In this document: piece by piece, positions 26,801-37,139 of the stretch
How positions within the stretch are numbered: the stretch's first letter is position 1
Layout of the letters: the number at the start of each line of letters is the position of its first letter
From: Ignelater luminosus
Lineage: Eukaryota; Arthropoda; Insecta; Coleoptera; Elateridae
Assembly: GCA_011009095.1 (NCBI GenBank)
Contig: VTPC01000912.1
Coordinates: 18,375 to 82,374, forward strand
DNA: 64,000 nucleotides
Direction of reading: 5' to 3'
Position numbers and translations under genes: made by a program
The notes under the pieces: generated by a model
The model's database searches: none
Told to the model about the DNA's origin: nothing
What the model saw: the letters and a program-made list of their open reading frames with translations, nothing else

Positions 26801-27969
26801 TTTATTAATTTTAAAAAATCAATCGAAATATGTTTATTATCAAAATAAATGATAAACAGAAACAGTTCGTTTGATGGACGCTCAAAAGTATTTATCTTTT
26901 GTTTGTAGCTGAACTTTCTAGATAGTACCAGCACTTTAGTTGCAACTTTAATTTTCAAGATTTAAATGCACAAAACACAGTAGATTGTGATTTTTTTTTT
27001 ATTGCATTGTCACAACATTATTTGCTGTCATTTGTTTCCCCTCGTTAGTCACAATGATATTTTGATAACCCATCTAGTTCTATTTTTAGTATTAGTTTGA
27101 CTTTGTAATTCTTTTTCAAACCTAACGAGCTTTTTTGTCCTTTAGTATTTAATTTAATGGATACGTTATGTCTTGTAACTTCCTAGCGAAGCAGAGAATG
27201 TATCAAATTCTTCTCTTAAGGAAATTAGACTCGGGTTCCAATAAGAACTAAAGTGAAATCACAAGAATGAAGAAACAAAATATATTTTCTTAATGACTGT
27301 TGTAATTGTCATTGTCTATAGTCCATTTCTTAATAGATACAAAGAAGTTTATATTGTCAAAATTATAGAAATGATTTTAAACGTTATTGATTTGAACCAA
27401 CTAAACAACTGCTGTTACTAGAGCTGATTCTGTGAATTTTTGTTTTCAAACTGTCACAATGTAAGCCGTTTGTCGTATACAATCAGTTGTAAACATCTTA
27501 TCATCCACTAGTTTTAAGCCCAAGGATGTAAATATTTTTTGGTAAATCATTTTCTCCTTCTTTAACTGGCAAAACCAAAAAGGGAAGTTGTCTACTCCAC
27601 GTGGAGACAAACTAACAAGACCTTTCGTCAATAATGACACCTAAGTTTATAATTTAAGGAGAAAATAAAAAGTGTATTTGAAGATCAAGTATATTAAAGA
27701 AAATAGTGAACTTGGACAAATATCTTTGTATTAATAGTATTTAGAATGCTTTGAACATCTTCATCTTTGGTTGATGTCATTACTTTCTTTTATTAATGAT
27801 TGCTTAATTATTTTCTGTTTAATTGTAATTGATGTTTAAGAAGAAATTGGAAACGACTGACTAATGTCGTTTACTACAGATAGCATCTTTAATACCTACA
27901 TCTTCAATTTAGTGTGTAGACGCCTTTAGCCCTTTAATCGCACTGATGTTTATTTTCTTTCATTTGTTA

Positions 27970-28010
27970 ATTATGCATAATATATTTTATTGTAATTATG
28001 ATTATGCAAA
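27970..28010. promoter_or_regulatory. POU/homeodomain-type site cluster in ladybird intron 1
   Basis: A perfect 12-bp palindrome ATTATGCATAAT (27970-27981) is followed by TAATTATG and ATTATGCAAA (28001-28010). These resemble POU (ATGCAAAT-like) and homeodomain (TAATTA) binding sites and lie about 400 bp inside the intron. The sequence is AT-rich, so chance occurrence of TAAT cores is likely; only the palindrome plus neighbouring octamer-like site is notable. Enhancer function is inference. Confidence 0.25.
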
Positions 28011-28381
28011 AAACACAGTTAAATGCCATGTTTTAATTAATTCTATTTGAACACTTAAAGAAAAACAAAATAACTCCAAAGACGAACTAATCAATAAGAT
28101 CTATTAATCATCTCTAGCAGTGATATTAGAATATTAAAGCAATTAATATTATAGATTTGCAGATTACTTTTTTACATGCCTTTTCTTTCTGTTTTCTGTT
28201 TTCATTCGATCTTTTAGTATTACAATTTTTTTTTGATCTAGTATGACATAAATATAAAGAAACAGAAACATTCTTATGTCTCCAAAAAACAATACATAAT
28301 AATCAATAGCAATAATTAATATTTCTAAAGAAAATTAATGAGTTCTGATGAGGCCTAAATTAATCACACTCATATAACAAA

Positions 28382-28387
28382 ACTTAC
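28382..28387 (-). promoter_or_regulatory. Splice donor of ladybird coding exon 1
   Basis: On the minus strand the coding frame runs into GCTG|GTAAGT, a near-consensus 5' splice site. It falls right after the conserved pre-homeodomain segment, where the family frame should continue into the homeobox exon, and reading past it gives a short non-conserved tail that stops. The exon ends at 28388 in phase 1. Confidence 0.8.
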
Positions 28388-29180
28388 CAGCACTAGATTC
28401 TCCCGTACTTGAATCAAACGTTTTGGAAGTCATCTGAAAAAGCGCATCTAAAGGTGTAGCACCCGGTTGTTTATTATTATGTTGATGTTTCTGCCTATGA
28501 ATGGTAGTGCTGGTCACAATATCCGGCGAACAACAATCGCTAGTAACACTAGAAGAGCGATCACTTCCCGTCTCTGACGTATAACTAGCGCTAAATGCAA
28601 ATTCAGGCCTTAACAGTGCTAATTGTTGCGCTTTTAAATGTCTATGAAACCTTTCCAAACTTTGTTGAGCTTCCACTTCTGGATCTAAATCCCATGGACG
28701 TACAATTTTACTATTTTGTGTAGATTTTGCGGGTTTATGACTAAGAATGTCTTCTATAGAAAAACTTTTAACCCCTTCCGATCTATCGTGAACCTCTAGC
28801 GTTGGTGAAATTCGCCTTTCGGCTGCTAAGTGGACCATTTTTAATTTTTTTAAGGGCTTGAAATAGTCTTCTGATTCTGTCTCTTTCCCGCAGCGGCAAT
28901 TTTCAGTTCTACACGTTGTTCCCGTCGTTGTGAGGTACTCAGTGGGACTGTGATCTGGTGATCGGGAAAAATTTTTTGGAGAATTTAAAGCCGGACTTGG
29001 ACATCCAACACTTATTTCATCGTCGGATACATATTTTGAATCTTCTGCTATTTGTATTGAGTTTTCTGGCAGGGATGGACTTGGCGAACGGGAGGAAATT
29101 GGACTGTTGTATTTAGAAGCTAAATATGGTGACATTTCTCGCGGAGACGTGTTCGGTGATGGAGTTTCAGTGTCTTGCAT
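28388..29180 (-). CDS. lb: Ladybird (Lbx-family) homeobox protein, first coding exon (partial gene)
   Basis: 264 codons plus one base of the N-terminal half of a transcription factor. Residues 1-85 are Ser/Pro-rich (many SPS/SP pairs). Residues 140-150, FSIEDILSHKP, are an EH1-type motif that in Lbx/ladybird proteins recruits Groucho/TLE co-repressors. Residues 162-193 are a Gln/Leu-rich segment starting PWDLDPEVEAQ. Residues 243-256, PLDALFQMTSKTFD, match the conserved block just before the homeodomain in Lbx/ladybird proteins. The homeodomain itself is not in this exon, and I found no candidate exon downstream to position 1. The start is firm: an in-frame TGA lies at 29184-29186, two codons before the ATG, whose -3 base is A. 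In flies ladybird genes specify muscle, heart and neural cell identities and sit in the NK homeobox cluster; no other NK gene is visible here. Whether this is lbe, lbl or a single ancestral copy cannot be decided. Confidence 0.82.
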
Positions 29181-29519
29181 CTTTCAGGAAGCTTCGCCTG
29201 AGTTGATTTGTTTTTTTACTTACACTGTGCCGTCTTATTCATCCTTTTGTTTTTTACTGATCTCTTTTTAATAAAATTTAAATAGGCGAACACTTCACAA
29301 TTTGATTACGATTAGTATTATTGAGTCACTAAATTTTCGTGATCACTACTAAGTCAAGTTAATAATTAATTTAAAGTCACTCTTGTTGAAACAGTACAAA
29401 TTAAAGTTTGCATTCATTGGAACGTCTTCTGGCCTATAAACAATCACTTATACATACGTTTTCACTAAAAATATTTAATGTCCTAAGGAAAAACAATCGC
29501 GAATTCACCCTCCAATAAA

Positions 29520-29790
29520 GCACGTGCCGTAGGTTCGTATCTCGAACAGGTTTGGTTACAAGTGAATGTTTCTGTTCATGTTCTAAGAGAGGCGCCAGCA
29601 GAAATAGCCCCGCCTGTTGGGCGTTGGAAAGCGTCGAAAGCCCAGTTAACTCGGTGCAGGAAGTTAAATTTTTCCGTACGTAAAGCTAGTCAGGTCTCTT
29701 ATTGGGTAACCTCACGGATAGGAGTGCTTGATATATCGCTCTTGTTCACCAATAGCACATGCATTCGCGTTGTGCCGTTTATATCATTTA
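29520..29790 (-). promoter_or_regulatory. Candidate ladybird promoter / GC-rich upstream block
   Basis: Between about 29520 and 29770 the sequence is markedly GC-richer than its surroundings, with GGCGCC, CCCCGCC and several CpGs. On the minus strand GATATAAACGG (TATAAA at 29778-29783) lies just upstream of this block, with an inverted CCAAT-like ATTGG about 30 bp further downstream. This would place a start site near 29750 and a 5' UTR of roughly 570 bases before the ATG at 29180. A plus-strand open frame (29562-29822) overlaps the block and is probably a by-product of the GC content. The promoter assignment is inference. Confidence 0.35.
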
Positions 29791-30720
29791 TTTCACAGGA
29801 GATAAATGAGGTTTTGTTTTAGGGAAAGATTTAGGACGTGTTTAATGTAAATTATTTTGTTTTATGAGATTTGCCGCATTGGGCTCCTTTATTGCATGTA
29901 AATTTCGAATATTTTATGGGATTTTTAATACACGGAATGCTTTCGGTAATTTGTTCTGATGATGATTCTTGTTCTTGATTAATTTCGATTTTTACTAGCA
30001 GGGTGGTCTCTTTGTCAGTTGTAAATTCAATGAAGAATTCTTTTACTTAATAGGTGTCTATTGTTTTTTCACCAACTATGACATTAACAATTATAATTAG
30101 TAATGACTAAATAAAATAGGCATTACAACACCAAAATTTATTTTAGCACATCATTGTTTGTAAAATAAAAAAAAGTATCACCATAGTAGGATTGTTTATT
30201 GGTATTGCTTTTCTTTCGTAGAATTCACACCTACTTTTAATATTTTCGGTTCTCTTTCAGTATCTTTTATACTTGTCAATAATTTTCTAAAATTAATACT
30301 AATTGCTCGTGACGTCACAATTAAATTATTTATTAGAAGCAAGACAGCTACCTACACCTTAATTGATAGCTTTATGGTTTAGTAGTAAACATGCGGTAAC
30401 ATTATTTCAGTCATGATTTAACAATGACCAAATGGTTAACAATAATCAACTAAAAAGAATCCAGGTAGCTATGACTCTTCAATTTAAAAATAACCTTCGA
30501 ATTATTTTATTTCCGTTTTGATGCTTCTATAAAAAACATTTATAAATGAGAACAAAAAATTTAAAACACAGAACAACTTGCCTTTAGAAGTAAACAGATC
30601 TTGATAGCTTTGGTCTTAGTTTCTGCTTCATCAGGAAGATGAGTATAAAACAAATAAGAACACTGTCTCGCTCATAGCTATACCTTTTTTCTAAACTTTC
30701 TTGTTTTCTTGTATGGCTTA
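29791..30720. other. Upstream intergenic stretch, non-coding
   Basis: No gene seen. It holds a GTGACGTCAC palindrome at 30309-30318 (listed separately). Otherwise AT-rich. Confidence 0.4.
30309..30318. promoter_or_regulatory. CRE palindrome GTGACGTCAC
   Basis: Perfect 10-bp palindrome containing TGACGTCA, the full CREB/ATF consensus, about 1.1 kb upstream of the ladybird ATG. The identical 10-mer recurs at 63586-63595, and TGACGTCA without the full flank occurs at 41967-41974 and 62670-62677. Binding is inference. Confidence 0.3.
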
Positions 30721-30727
30721 CGTGTTA

Positions 30728-31347
30728 CATGTTTCTAATAGGATTTGAACTTCCTATACTTTTGGTAAAAGTATGGATCTCCTGTTTTACAACTTTTCGT
30801 ACAAAATCTTGGTCTATTGATGGATGGTTGAATAGGACATCCAAAAATCCATTTTTGTCGACTTCAAGTATTTGCCCTTCTATCAGTCTTGTTTCTTAAA
30901 AATTATTTTTAAAGACTGCTAGTTAAAGGCCTGATTTGTAAGTTTAAGATTTTCAAACTTTTATGTCTTGAAACATTTTTCCCATTTAACATTTAGCTGC
31001 TAATCCAGTGAAAGTACTGCAACATCAACGAGCTTGATGCAGTCGCAAGATTGACTTAAACTTAAGAAACATTTTTTAAACATACCTACTTTAGGTATTT
31101 GCCTTTCTTCTATCACCTACTACTTTTTACAGTACTTTTGCATTATGTTGTTCATCTTATTCACTTCTGTTTCTTACTAGATTAAAGAGCTCTTATATAC
31201 CTAATCCAGTTCAGCTTTGCAAGTTTCGTAGTCAGAATTCGTTTTTTTGTTTTCTGAGGTTTTAAGACTTTTTAATTGTAGAATTTCCATATTTTGCAGT
31301 TTGGCCAAAATTTGTAAATTCGAATTTATAATTTCATGACGATTCAT
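30728..31347 (-). pseudogene. Unrecognised decayed protein-coding sequence
   Basis: From 31347 down to about 30900 a single minus-strand frame has protein-like composition interrupted by several isolated stops. It starts MNRHEIINSNLQILAKLQNM (48 codons, heptad-like hydrophobics), then at 31116-31003 reads IPKVGMFKKCFLSLSQSCDC plus a short hydrophobic stretch, then QLNVKWEKCFKT. After a frame change, 30895-30728 is open for 56 codons and includes EGQILEVDKNGFLDVLFNHP and DQDFVRKVVKQEIHTFTKSI. A basic tail (RKPYKKTRKFRKK) follows in another frame. I do not recognise the family. The pattern (one frame, scattered stops, one shift) suggests an old pseudogene or transposon ORF. Lying 1.5-2.2 kb upstream of the ladybird start, it could alternatively be exons of a degenerate host gene. 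Confidence 0.35.
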
Positions 31348-33848
31348 TATACTGAAACACTAAAATGACAAATGCTGACTTGAGCTAACTCAATTACGAG
31401 CTGACCACTCAGTTTTATTATTGCTGGTCGAACTCAGGTTTTAGAAATGCCGCATGAGTACCAAGTCAGAATTTGAGCTTACAACTGTCATGGGAAAAGA
31501 TATCAATACGTCTTTTATTCATGAAAGCCTTCTCGTTCCCTAGATACCAAATTTCAAAAGAAGAGATCAATTCCCCTTGTTTAATATTATAACAGTCTCT
31601 ATTCAGCTACAAAGATCACCTGATGTCCTAATGACCTGATTCATTACTGATGTCTAGATTTTTACAATCTTTGTGTCCTGCCTTCACTTCTGAATTAATT
31701 AGTATCCTAAGTTTGATACTAGCAAACAGATTCACATGTCAGATCATATCCTAAAAAGCAAACAAATTTTATAAGGTTAACATGGGTATGACAATCTAAA
31801 AATATAATAACACGTGAAAATTTAGATTCTTAAACGCACACTTAACTGTGATAGGCGTCTTTGATATGAGCTGTGGGTTTCTAATTAAAACGTATACTAA
31901 AAAGTTTAGTTGAATAATAAAGAATAAAAACACGTCAGGCTATTAATGTTGCGACCAACGCTCTTTGAGCTTATCAATAAATGATAGTAAAACTTCTTTC
32001 GATTTTGATGATTTTGTTGGGTGTAGAATTAATTCATGCAAATAAATGAACAATAAAGATTTACTATATGAAATCCCTTTGGTGCATGAATTAATTCTAC
32101 ATCCGGTATGTATTTAACAATGTAAAAGTCAAATGAAAAAAATTAAAATATTGTTAAGATGGGGTTACTGGATTACATTAGCCGTTTGGGTATGTGACCT
32201 TTTTACTGTTTAAATTGTATTGTAGCAAATGATCATGAAAGAAGAAATTTATCGCAAGCTAGAAGCTATCGTGATTGAACAATAAAAATTTCTTCTTCCA
32301 GTAGTCGATGGACTGATAAGGAACAAAAGATCGATCTCGAATAACATCAGAAATTCACGTCAGGACTGTAATTAGAATAAAGCAAGAGCCGGTTTAGCCT
32401 GCTTTGAAGATATTTCTGTCGGCTCGAGACAAAATTTAGAAAATGTAAAATATTAATATACACAATTACACATACAAGGGAAATCAAAGACATTTAATTT
32501 GTCGTTTGTGTTTTCCTGTACAATAAAGATATTTCTTGCAATATTTGTGATCGTGTTCTAGACTAATTAATTTAAAAAAGGTCATATTAAAGAAATATAT
32601 TAAATAATATTTTGTATCCCCCTGTGGCATCCTTGAATAAAATATAAACGATAACGTTTATGGCAGAAACATTGGTCAAGAATGCAAAATAAAAATAATT
32701 TTTGCCTGCTACATATCACGGAAACAAACAAACAAAAACGAGCAAATCGGAAGTATCTAAATTAATAGGATGAGTGACGAGTAACATATAGTTTGAGGTT
32801 AAGGTCACGCTATATTTGTCCTTAATAATGATCTCTCCCAAATGCGATATTTCATATGGATGTGTCTTTGTTTTTTGGTATAACCACTATATGTGTTCAT
32901 ATATGCAGAAAATAATATTTTACAATAAGAATTAAAATAATTTTCTAATTTTCAAATTTCGAGCAAAACTTTTCGTTAACCTTCTTGCAGTTATCACTAT
33001 AATCTTTCATTTACCAAAAATAAAAGATTACTCTTAATTTTTCAAGTGAAAGTTAATGTAAACTTTTGATTTCGTATACAAAATTCATTAATTAATTATA
33101 AGATTCTTAATGCTTTAATGTGATTTACCAAATATGTAGTTATTACAGCGGCATTCCGACAGTCATGTAAGTCTATTTCATAAATCATAACTTTTTCCTT
33201 ATATTACATGTGTTATAAATGTAATATCTAGTACACGAAGGGTAATGGTAAAATGATGAAAGCATCCGGATTTCATTTAATATTATTTACAGGTGATTAC
33301 AGCCGGTAGTTATAAACAACTAATTGATATACAGCGTGTCCAAAATGTATGAAATATGCTATTTACATAAGCAAAAATATTTCTTTTATAGAACAAAGTT
33401 TCATTTATACAAATTGCTTATTTGTTTGCTATTAATGCTTCATATTTTTAATTTGATTGAATTTGTTTCCTCTTTTCAGAAGTAGTCGCCGGATTTGAGT
33501 GTCTACATAGCCCGGAAGATATTAAAAGTTTAAAAGGATCACATTCGATAAAAGGTTATCATGCCTGAAATTCTATTGATGGATTTTTAACTATTTGTAC
33601 AAATTGCAGTTTTCGTACAAAATTTTGAATTTGTTACTACATCTTTTAGGAGTAGCTAGTGCAGTAACCAACGATCATATGCGGCTAGATCAATACTGAT
33701 CAGTGTGAACCCTTTCTTGCGTTTTAATAAAAAATCGTTATTTATGTAAAAGAGTATAATAGAGTCCTACATGATTGAAAACAGGGTACTACTTTGTCAT
33801 TAGCAAAAATTAAGTGTTATTCGTTGCGCTTTTTGCTTTTCAGCTAGG
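31348..33848. other. Non-coding stretch with a 19-bp inverted repeat
   Basis: No gene supported. Besides the hairpin at 32022-32101, a Tc1/mariner-type terminus-like string TATACAGCGTGTCC lies at about 33329-33342. The remainder is AT-rich. Confidence 0.4.
32022..32101. repeat. Perfect 19-bp inverted repeat with 42-bp spacer
   Basis: TGTAGAATTAATTCATGCA at 32022-32040 is the exact reverse complement of 32083-32101. The match continues imperfectly outward (GGG/CGG). It could be a small MITE remnant or a transcript hairpin. Confidence 0.85.
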
Positions 33849-34110
33849 CTTTCGGTAAAATGGTTCAAGGATCGTACCGTAAAAGGCATCATCTTAGAAC
33901 TTCGCCTAGTTCAGTATTCCACAGGTTCACACTTGGGACCAGTTTTCTTTGATACATTTATTAGTACTATAATTATATATTTTCACATGCTGACGATTAT
34001 AAACCGACTGTTTATGAATGTTGAGGATCTTCAAAGTTTCAATAATTATAAACAAATTAATTCTAAACTTGGACAATTGTTTTGCTGCAATTACTTTCTG
34101 ACATAGAATG
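33849..34110 (+). pseudogene. Jockey/CR1-type LINE reverse transcriptase fragment (palm region)
   Basis: The plus strand reads SVKWFKDRTVKGIILELRL, then VQYSTGSHLGPVFFDTFIS, then after a frame change SHADDYKP. This follows the reverse-transcriptase order of Jockey/CR1-like non-LTR elements: the WF-x-x-Y/DR segment, motif B (SGVPQGSHLGPLLFxxFIND) and motif C (YADD). Here GVPQ is degraded and YADD has become HADD in a shifted frame. The upstream endonuclease is not recognisable. The missing C-terminal part of such a protein occurs on the same strand at 37.15-37.5 kb, beyond a block of minus-strand elements. In the family the enzyme copies its own mRNA at the target site; this copy is dead. Confidence 0.75.
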
Positions 34111-34479
34111 ACAATTAGTTTGACTTAATGCATGATGTCGAAAAGACTCGTCATAGCTTTCTATTAATTACATTAGGACATGGATCCCCAACTTTTTTGT
34201 ATCTAAGAGCACATTCTATAATATCGGTCAAGCGGCGGGCACCATTTATTTTTTCAAAGTAAATTTATAGTTGGACATAATGGTTAGTTACACAGAATAT
34301 ACAAAAAAATATATAATTTATTCTGTCGTCTGTCATTCTTGTCATAGGTTGGTTTCACCCTCTTCTTTGCTTTCTTATCCATCTCACAATGTCGCCTGTT
34401 TCAGATTGTCTTCTTATTTCACTGCTTCTTTGCCAAAAGTATACATGGTATAAAAATGCGTTATGAAAAATATAAATCT

Positions 34480-35651
34480 CAAAGTCCACGTGATCTTTGG
34501 TACTGCATTTCATTGGCCATTGCTTCATAATTAGGAGAGTGTGATGATATTCCTCCTCGTAAGCAATCATCAAGATGTTCATCTGTAAGTCGAGATCTGT
34601 ATGTGGAGCCGAAAAATGATTTTATCTTGTATGCCGCTTTCTTCAAAAATGAAAATTTGTTTCTGTCAATTATATTCAAGAAATTCTCATCTTATACATT
34701 GAATATTAAGACAATGTGGTTCTGAAGATCAAAAATTTCTAGCTCCACTTCTTCTGTCCTTATTTGAACAAAACATTTACTTGGCAAGTAAAAGGATTAA
34801 TAAAAAAACCGTTGAAAATGCTTTTCAAACTGATCTTGAAGTAACTGAAGGTTGATAAGTGATAGCAAATGATGATAAATCAATCCCAAGTTTAAATAAT
34901 TCAATCTTTCCATTATGTCTGTGATAAAACCCAAATCTACCAGCCATCGAGAGCCTGTTAGTTCAACAAAATTTTGATTTTTAGTATTGAGATGATTTTT
35001 TATTTTTTCATTTAAATTTACAAATCTTGCAAGAATTTTGCCTTTACTGCCAACGCACTTTAGTATGCAGAATGAGATTAGGCTCTTCGGGATTTTCTAG
35101 TGGCAGTGTTGCAAAGGGGCTGCTCGAATAAAGTTTACTATTTTGGCAACTACTTTCATGACGTGCCCAAAGGGTAATATTCTACCACACAAAGCTTCCT
35201 GGTGGATAATACAGTGATACGACATAAAGTTTGGAAATGATTTATCTTTCGTGCAAGTAAATCCATTGATATTACCAACCATTACTGGTACCCCATTAGT
35301 AGTTTAGCCGACAGCTTGTGCAGAGGCATATCTATCGACTATGCATACGTTCTAAATATGTCATAGATTTTCTCACCTGTTGTTCGTCCTTTTATCGGTA
35401 ATATTTTCAGTAGATCTTCTTTTACAGTAAAGCTGCTAAATCCCATTATCGTCATAACTGCTAACTGTGTTGTGTCTGATATATCTGTAGAATCGTCAAA
35501 TTGTAGTGAGAACTAGTCACATATTTCCAAGCCACTTTTAACTGAATTTACATGCCTTTTGAAATGGCATGTATTCTTCTTGTGACGGTGTTATCCGACA
35601 ACTGTAAATCTTGTATTGCTAATGACATAATCTCACGTTTGTTATAAAATC
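34480..35651 (-). pseudogene. hAT transposase pseudogene (ZBED5/GTF2IRD2-like lineage)
   Basis: Read on the minus strand from about 35651: EIMSLAIQDLQLSDNTVTRR matches the pre-catalytic LQLSxxTVxRRI segment. Then DDSTDISDTTQLAV carries the first catalytic Asp (family DESTDxSDTAQL). LLKILPIKGRTTGEKIYDIF follows. Then TNGVPVMVGNINGF, where the family has TDGAPAMVGxxNGF, so the second catalytic Asp is Asn. HCIIHQEALCGRILP is the family H-C-x-x-H-R-x-x-L block. The end is SFFGSTYRSRLTDEHLDDCL, the C-terminal dimerisation region with the usual CEQxFSxMK stretch deleted between GSTY and RSRLTDEH. Several stops and frameshifts interrupt it. Family proteins cut and paste hAT elements; this one cannot. 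The N-terminal BED zinc finger is missing, and no 8-bp target duplication was found. Confidence 0.85.
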
Positions 35652-36023
35652 CCTCAAATAATCAAACAAATTCGCGTATATTTTTCTAATTGTAATTCAT
35701 TACTGAATATTAAAAAATAAATAAATAAATTAAATAAACTTGGTGTGTCCAACAATTATGTTTTTAGCTCCGAATTATTAGTGCAATCAACTGTATATGT
35801 GATGATAGATATCTTCGAAAAACTGGTAAGGTAAATTTCTGATGACTATAGAAATATTTTTTCAAGGGGAACTTATAGTCGATTCGTCTTAGTTACGGAG
35901 TTATCCGCCTTTAAAGTTGTTTCAGACTTTTGGCCGCATCGTCCTTATTTGTCAAAACAGCAAAAATTATTATTAAAAACAGTTGTAGGGAAATGCTTCT
36001 TGGGTATTCTAAACTTGCCTTCA

Positions 36024-36096
36024 ATTATACAGGTTGTACTGCATAGCTGAAATACGTAATGTCGGAAGAAGAAAAACAAAGGACACCCTGTATAAT
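36024..36096. mobile_element. Short Tc1/mariner-type inverted-repeat remnant (MITE-like)
   Basis: ATTATACAGGTTGTAC (36024-36039) and the reverse complement of 36081-36096 (ATTATACAGGGTGTCC) match at 14 of 16 bases around a 41-bp spacer. TATACAGGGTGTCC is a common terminus type of Tc1/mariner-superfamily elements, which insert at TA. The unit may be a tiny internal-deletion derivative or two abutting solo ends. Confidence 0.5.
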
Positions 36097-36249
36097 CTAA
36101 AGTACTTTTAAAACACGCAGAATGTATTTCTTAATAAATCGTGTTTGATATTTTAACAAATAATGACGATACAACCGAAAGCTAACATGTCTGTACGCAA
36201 CTTTATCAAATCAGTTATACACAGCAAAAGTCAAAATGCTTCACTTATA

Positions 36250-37010
36250 TTTTAGATCATGTGTATTATTCTTACTACTACTAGGTAATGGGCCCTTGCA
36301 GTCTACATTCAGCCTTTCAAAAGAAACAGTCGCTGCTTTCAGAATACTTTGCTCGTGCAGCAAATGGAAACAGTTTACAATTATTTTTCTTATTTCTTCA
36401 ATGAAGTACGGCATTTTTTGGGTTTTATTTAATGGACATCGGCATGGCAGCTGCTTTTAGCCTACCAGGTTCATAGATAGTGTCATATTGGAAATTCAAT
36501 TATTCCAGACACCAAACGTATAGGGAACCAACTGCTGATCTGTAATGAGAATGAACGGCTTGCCTATTTAAGCTTCAGTAATGACACTATCTTCTTTCTC
36601 AACAGCTGAATGATGTTCTTCTGCTCTTGTCGAAAAGCGCGAAAAAAAACTCTACAGGTCCTACCTGCTGTGACAGTGTTGCGGCTAATGCACGTTCTGA
36701 AGCATTGGTTTTTGCTGTAAAAAGTGCTTCTTCATCAATAGCTGATTAAGCAGTGTGGTTTTGAGTCAACAAAAAGGTCTAAATCTTCATTAGAGTGCTA
36801 ATTCTTTATGAAAATCTTGATAATAATTTTGGATAAAAACCAAACATTCCGACGGTTCTGCGCAATAAAAGTGTGTTGGTAGGTATGAAAAATACTATGA
36901 ATGGATTCAAACGTTCTTTATTTGGTCTAATATCCGCGTATTAAGGGTTAGGTCATACTTTTTTACGACAGCTATGAATTTTTCCAGATTTGCTGCCATC
37001 TGCCAAGAAG
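36250..37010 (-). pseudogene. Ty3/Gypsy retrotransposon pol fragment (RT end, RNase H, integrase start)
   Basis: In minus-strand order from about 37010: NLEKFIAVVKKYDLTLN (RT thumb); RPNKERLNPF, then LRRTVGMFGFYPKLLSRFS (family LRRxLGMFxYYxKWIPxFS); AIDEEALFTAKTNASERAL, then AATLSQ (tether and RNase H start, family ETDASDxAIAATLSQ, with the catalytic Asp pair altered); HHSAVEKED; PFILITDQQLVPYTF (RNase H LxTDQxS motif); then MPYFIEEIRKI and ATVSFERLNVDCKGPLPSSS (integrase start, family PFERLxxDFKGPLPS). Protease, the catalytic RT motifs, the integrase core and LTRs are not seen. Multiple stops and frameshifts show that the copy is dead. In the family pol makes the reverse transcriptase and integrase that copy the element. 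Confidence 0.85.
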
Positions 37011-37139
37011 AAAACCTGATATAGTATTTCAAAAGATATAGTGCGTTTATGACTTAATTGCTACTTAGCTTACAGTAAATTTTACAAGTGATATTGTGAT
37101 ACCGAGTGGTATATACAAGTGAATTTATAATGATGGCTA

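Larger units (their letters stand above)
23877..28387. other. Proximal part of ladybird intron 1, non-coding
   Basis: AT-rich intronic sequence. An 81-codon plus-strand frame at 24026-24271 has no recognised family and is overlapped by a 108-codon antisense frame, so neither is annotated as a gene. A candidate regulatory cluster at 27970-28010 is listed separately. Confidence 0.4.

Noticed and set aside
29562..29822. 86-codon plus-strand frame upstream of ladybird
   Set aside because: Overlaps the GC-rich candidate promoter on the opposite strand and has no domain; likely a composition effect.
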